A program made the translations under genes and the position numbers. Of a stretch of 64,000 nt of DNA, positions 61,264 through 64,000 are shown in pieces. A model generated the notes under the pieces. The model had not been told where the DNA came from. It did no database searches and saw only the letters and a program-made list of their open reading frames with translations. Numbering within the stretch: position 1 is the stretch's first letter; every line of letters begins with the position of its first letter. The stretch is taken from NCBI RefSeq assembly GCF_024733565.1, contig NZ_JANIOC010000012.1, forward strand, positions 1 through 64,000. Direction: 5' to 3'. The stretch comes from Rossellomorea sp. SC111. GTDB lineage: Bacteria > Bacillota > Bacilli > Bacillales > Bacillaceae_B.

Positions 61264-62577
61264 TTATAAAAATAATAAACCCAGGGAAATGACCACTCCA
61301 CTGATGACAAGGATGATCACACAATACCCCATAATATCCTTTGCCTTTAGACCCGCAATGGCAAGGGCCGGTAATGCCCAGAACGGCTGGACCAAGTTGG
61401 TCCATGCATCTCCCCAAGCAACGGCCATGGCGGTCTTGGCGACCGATGCATCGAGTGTTTGAGCGGCATCGAGCATGATTGGAGCCTGGACAGCCCACTG
61501 CCCGCCACCGGAAGGAACGAAGAAGTTGACAATCCCTGCGCTCAGGAAGGCGAAGAAGTAAAACGTCACATCATTTGAAATCGATACGAAAGCCTCACTC
61601 ATGACGACAGCAAGTCCGGATGCCGTCATCATCCCCATGATTCCCGCGTAGAATGGGAACTGGATGACAATCCCGCTTGCTCCCTTAATTGCCTCCTGTA
61701 CAGCCGCAAGGAAGCGCTTCGGCGTACCATGAAAAAGGATGCCGAGAAATAGGAACAGAAAGTTTACGATATCTAAATTTAGTGCAAAACCATTTTTAAC
61801 AAAGTATGAGGATAAGAACACAATTCCGAGCACCGCCACAATAATCGATAAGATCATGCTGTTCTCAAGTTTATCGGCAGGAGTCATCACTTCTTTTTCA
61901 AGGGTGGCAGCTGTCTCATTGAAGAGCTCAGGGTCAACTGTTATGGTCTCGTCTTTCGCTGGCATTAACATCTTGTTTGTGATCGGAAGGACGATAAATA
62001 ACGCTGCCACGATGATGAGAGTGGACGTTGCAAAGATGGTTTCATTCGTCGAAATGACCCCGATCAAATCCTGGAAGGGATGACCGTCAGTCGCAATCGA
62101 TAACGGGATCGAACCTGAGAATCCTGCATGCCAGACAACAAATCCCGAGTAGGCACTGGCAATGAGCAACCGGTAATCGACGCCCTTCACCCGTTTGGCC
62201 AGTTCTTTTGCAAACAATGCCCCGATGACAAGTCCGAATCCCCAGTTGATCCAGCTTGCAATCATGGACACGACGGTCACGATCACAATGGCAGAACCAG
62301 GAGATTTTGCAAACGAAGCGAGAAACCCGAGGAACCGTTTAAATAATGGACTGCTCGCAAGAACGTACCCTGTCACAAGGACCAGCACCATCTGCATGGA
62401 AAAGGCAAGCAGGCTCCAGAATCCGTCCCCCCAGAATTGAACCATCTCAAGGCTTGAGCTTTCGGTGAAAATGAGGCCGAGTCCGAACACGACCAACGTT
62501 AAAATGACAACGAATAAAAATGGATCAGGCAAATAACGCTGCATGATTTTGTTTGATAATGAAATAAGTCCTTTCAT
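61264..62577 (-). CDS. Short-chain fatty acid transporter (AtoE family)
   Basis: A 437-aa polytopic protein with about 12 TM helices. Family blocks include RYLPDPFLFVVILTLVVF at the N-terminus, SWINWGFGLVIGALFAKE, and VPSGGGQWAVQAPIMLDAA near the C-terminus. AtoE-type carriers take up acetoacetate or butyrate. This fits with the hydroxybutyrate dehydrogenase elsewhere in the window, though the genes are 30 kb apart. I choose the second ATG (62577), six bases after AGGGGG; the first ATG touches it. Confidence 0.88.
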   Translation of the reverse strand: MKGLISLSNKIMQRYLPDPFLFVVILTLVVFGLGLIFTESSSLEMVQFWGDGFWSLLAFSMQMVLVLVTGYVLASSPLFKRFLGFLASFAKSPGSAIVIVTVVSMIASWINWGFGLVIGALFAKELAKRVKGVDYRLLIASAYSGFVVWHAGFSGSIPLSIATDGHPFQDLIGVISTNETIFATSTLIIVAALFIVLPITNKMLMPAKDETITVDPELFNETAATLEKEVMTPADKLENSMILSIIVAVLGIVFLSSYFVKNGFALNLDIVNFLFLFLGILFHGTPKRFLAAVQEAIKGASGIVIQFPFYAGIMGMMTASGLAVVMSEAFVSISNDVTFYFFAFLSAGIVNFFVPSGGGQWAVQAPIMLDAAQTLDASVAKTAMAVAWGDAWTNLVQPFWALPALAIAGLKAKDIMGYCVIILVISGVVISLGLLFL

Positions 62578-62658
62578 CTTCATCCCCCTTATAAAAATTT
62601 ACACCCTTACTACTCTTCTATAGAGTTGAATGAAAACCCTTTCAAATCGTATAAAATG

Positions 62659-62697
62659 AAAAAAGCGCCCGACTCTTATACAAGAGTCCGGACGCCA
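62659..62697 (-). terminator. Terminator of the BCCT gene
   Basis: GCGtCCGGACTCT pairs with AAGAGTCgGGCGC, followed by TTTTTT on the minus strand. Confidence 0.88.
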
Positions 62698-62705
62698 ATC
62701 AAAGG

Positions 62706-64000
62706 TTATTTTTTTACCGGCCTTGCCCCTTCTTTCTTTTCTTTCCTGAGAAGTCTAAATAACGTCACACACATCAAGACCAGGATTACCGTGAATGGGA
62801 GTGCAGATACGAGAGAAGCGGTCTGTAATCCCTCGAGACCACTGGATACGAGCAATACAGCTGCAATGGCGGCAATCAATACTCCCCAAACGATCTTCAC
62901 AATCATTGGAGGATTCAAGCTCCCCTCTGCCGTCATACTGCTTAAAATGTACGTCGCTGAGTCAGCCGACGTAATGAGAAAGGTAAAGATCAATAGAATC
63001 GATAGGACGGAGAGGACCATGGTGAAGGGAAGTTCTCCATAGGTTGAAAATAGGGCACTCGTCACATCTTTATTGACTCCTTCCGCAATCGAGGTTCCGC
63101 TGAATAAGTCCAAGTGAAGGGCAGTTCCCCCAAAGACGGCGATCCACATAAGGGCAATCAGCGGTGGAACGACCAGCACGCCAACAATGAATTCCCTGAT
63201 CGTCCTCCCCCGTGATACCCGTGCGATAAAGGCACCGACAAATGGGGACCAGGCGATCGCCCATGCCCAGTAAAATATCGTCCAGTCCTGTACCCATGTC
63301 CCTCCCTGATAAGGTGTCAGACGAAGGCTGTATCGGATGAAGTTGGAGATATAATCACCGATTCCAAGAGTGAACGTATTTAAGATGAACACCGTCGGAC
63401 CGACGATAAAGACAAAGAGCATCAGGATCAGGGCCAGTGACAGATTGAGATTGCTGAGCCATTTAATCCCTTTATCGAGACCGGTAGTGGAGGATGCTAA
63501 ATAAAGGACGAGCAGGATGAACACGATCACGAGTTGAACCATCGTTCCATTTCCAAGACCGAAAACGGAACTGAGCCCTCCATTGATCTGCAGGATCCCG
63601 AGGCCGAGTGAAGTGGCGACACCCATGACCGTTGCAATGACTGCAAGGATATCAATGGTATTCTTTATACCTCGTGAGCCCTTCCGTTGGCCGATCATTG
63701 GAGAGAGAGAAGTAGAAACGAGCCCATTCTCGCCCTTTCTGAATTGAAAATAAGCAATGATCAATCCGACAATCGTAAAGACCGACCATTGGCTGACACC
63801 CCAGTGAAAAAAGGCATACCCCATGGCGAGGCGTGCAGCTTCCTCCGTTTGAGGTTCGACACCTGGAATCGGGGTTTCAAAGAAATGGCTCATCGGTTCT
63901 GCGATTCCCCAGAACACAAGTCCGATCCCGAACCCGGCGGAAAATAACATCCCGATCCAAGTGAAGAATGGATACTGTGGCCGTTCATCATCCTTTCCAA
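62706..64000 (-). CDS. BCCT family betaine/choline/carnitine transporter (N-terminus beyond window)
   Basis: The frame is open to the window edge; about 430 residues are visible. It shows the BCCT hallmarks MLFSAGFGIGLVFWGIAEPMSHF, the tryptophan-rich substrate segment WTIFYWAWAIAWSPFVGAFIARVSRGRTIREF, and TSADSATYILSS. These are characteristic of the OpuD/BetP type osmoprotectant symporters. The N-terminal TM helix and start are cut off. Probably imports glycine betaine or a similar compatible solute; the exact substrate is not predictable. Confidence 0.92.
   Translation of the reverse strand, partial: GKDDERPQYPFFTWIGMLFSAGFGIGLVFWGIAEPMSHFFETPIPGVEPQTEEAARLAMGYAFFHWGVSQWSVFTIVGLIIAYFQFRKGENGLVSTSLSPMIGQRKGSRGIKNTIDILAVIATVMGVATSLGLGILQINGGLSSVFGLGNGTMVQLVIVFILLVLYLASSTTGLDKGIKWLSNLNLSLALILMLFVFIVGPTVFILNTFTLGIGDYISNFIRYSLRLTPYQGGTWVQDWTIFYWAWAIAWSPFVGAFIARVSRGRTIREFIVGVLVVPPLIALMWIAVFGGTALHLDLFSGTSIAEGVNKDVTSALFSTYGELPFTMVLSVLSILLIFTFLITSADSATYILSSMTAEGSLNPPMIVKIVWGVLIAAIAAVLLVSSGLEGLQTASLVSALPFTVILVLMCVTLFRLLRKEKKEGARPVKK

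Overview
The window looks like an origin-proximal stretch of chromosome from an endospore-forming Bacillaceae species (Bacillota, a Bacillus/Rossellomorea/Priestia-like organism; genus not resolved). Reasons: the walRKHIJ-htrC-rlmH block next to a tRNA-Asp/tRNA-Phe pair, strong AGGAGG-type ribosome binding sites with many TTG/GTG starts, SigB-type promoters, an Sda-like sporulation checkpoint peptide, a KinA-E type orphan kinase, two parS sites and a DnaA-box cluster next to rlmH (yydA). No insertion sequence, prophage or CRISPR array was seen.

Layout. 1-368: end of a tRNA operon (Asp, Phe). 378-10142: cell-wall homeostasis block: a LysM/M23 peptidase preceded by a WalR box, walR, walK (with a perfect parS inside), walH, walI, walJ, htrC, a CxxH/CxxC mini-protein, then a DnaA-box cluster and rlmH. 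10143-16203: a glycine riboswitch with an amino acid permease, an oxidoreductase, a tRNA-dihydrouridine synthase, a YiaA-type membrane protein and an MFS exporter. 16544-20414: a poorly characterised strip with a lipoprotein, three tandem paralogous membrane proteins (the first with an apparent CTG start, the second broken by an in-frame stop) and two small membrane proteins. 20526-25023: a complete BceRSAB peptide-antibiotic sensing and resistance module on the minus strand, with a candidate BceR operator. 25188-31091: a lipoprotein, two minus-strand regulators (AraC, LysR), small enzymes, and a GntP-permease/3-hydroxybutyrate dehydrogenase pair divergent from LysR.

31358-40717 is the most distinctive region. 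About ten copies of a GTAnACA iteron at roughly 8-12 bp spacing lie upstream of a ParM-like actin ATPase and a ribbon-helix-helix protein. This has the architecture of a plasmid-type (type II) partition cassette, here in an apparently chromosomal setting. It is followed directly by a complete 14-gene gas vesicle cluster in the Bacillus megaterium order gvpA-P-Q-B-R-N-F-G-L-S-K-J-T-U. SigB-like promoters follow the cluster, in front of a 34-aa basic peptide and a GlsB-family protein.

41102-64000: a phospholipase D-like protein, HAD hydrolase, CHY zinc-finger protein, a second parS, an MsrA-MsrB fusion, a Rieske/FAD oxidoreductase, folD under a ZTP riboswitch, an SDR/QueA-like/VOC operon, AlkD with a tiny CxxC protein, a PatB-type C-S lyase, the threonine-degrading kbl-tdh pair with a candidate cre site, a sporulation-type histidine kinase, a YjiH transporter, an Sda-like peptide, an AtoE-type short-chain fatty acid transporter and a BCCT transporter running off the window end.

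All assignments come from reading the sequence and recalling families; no database search was run.
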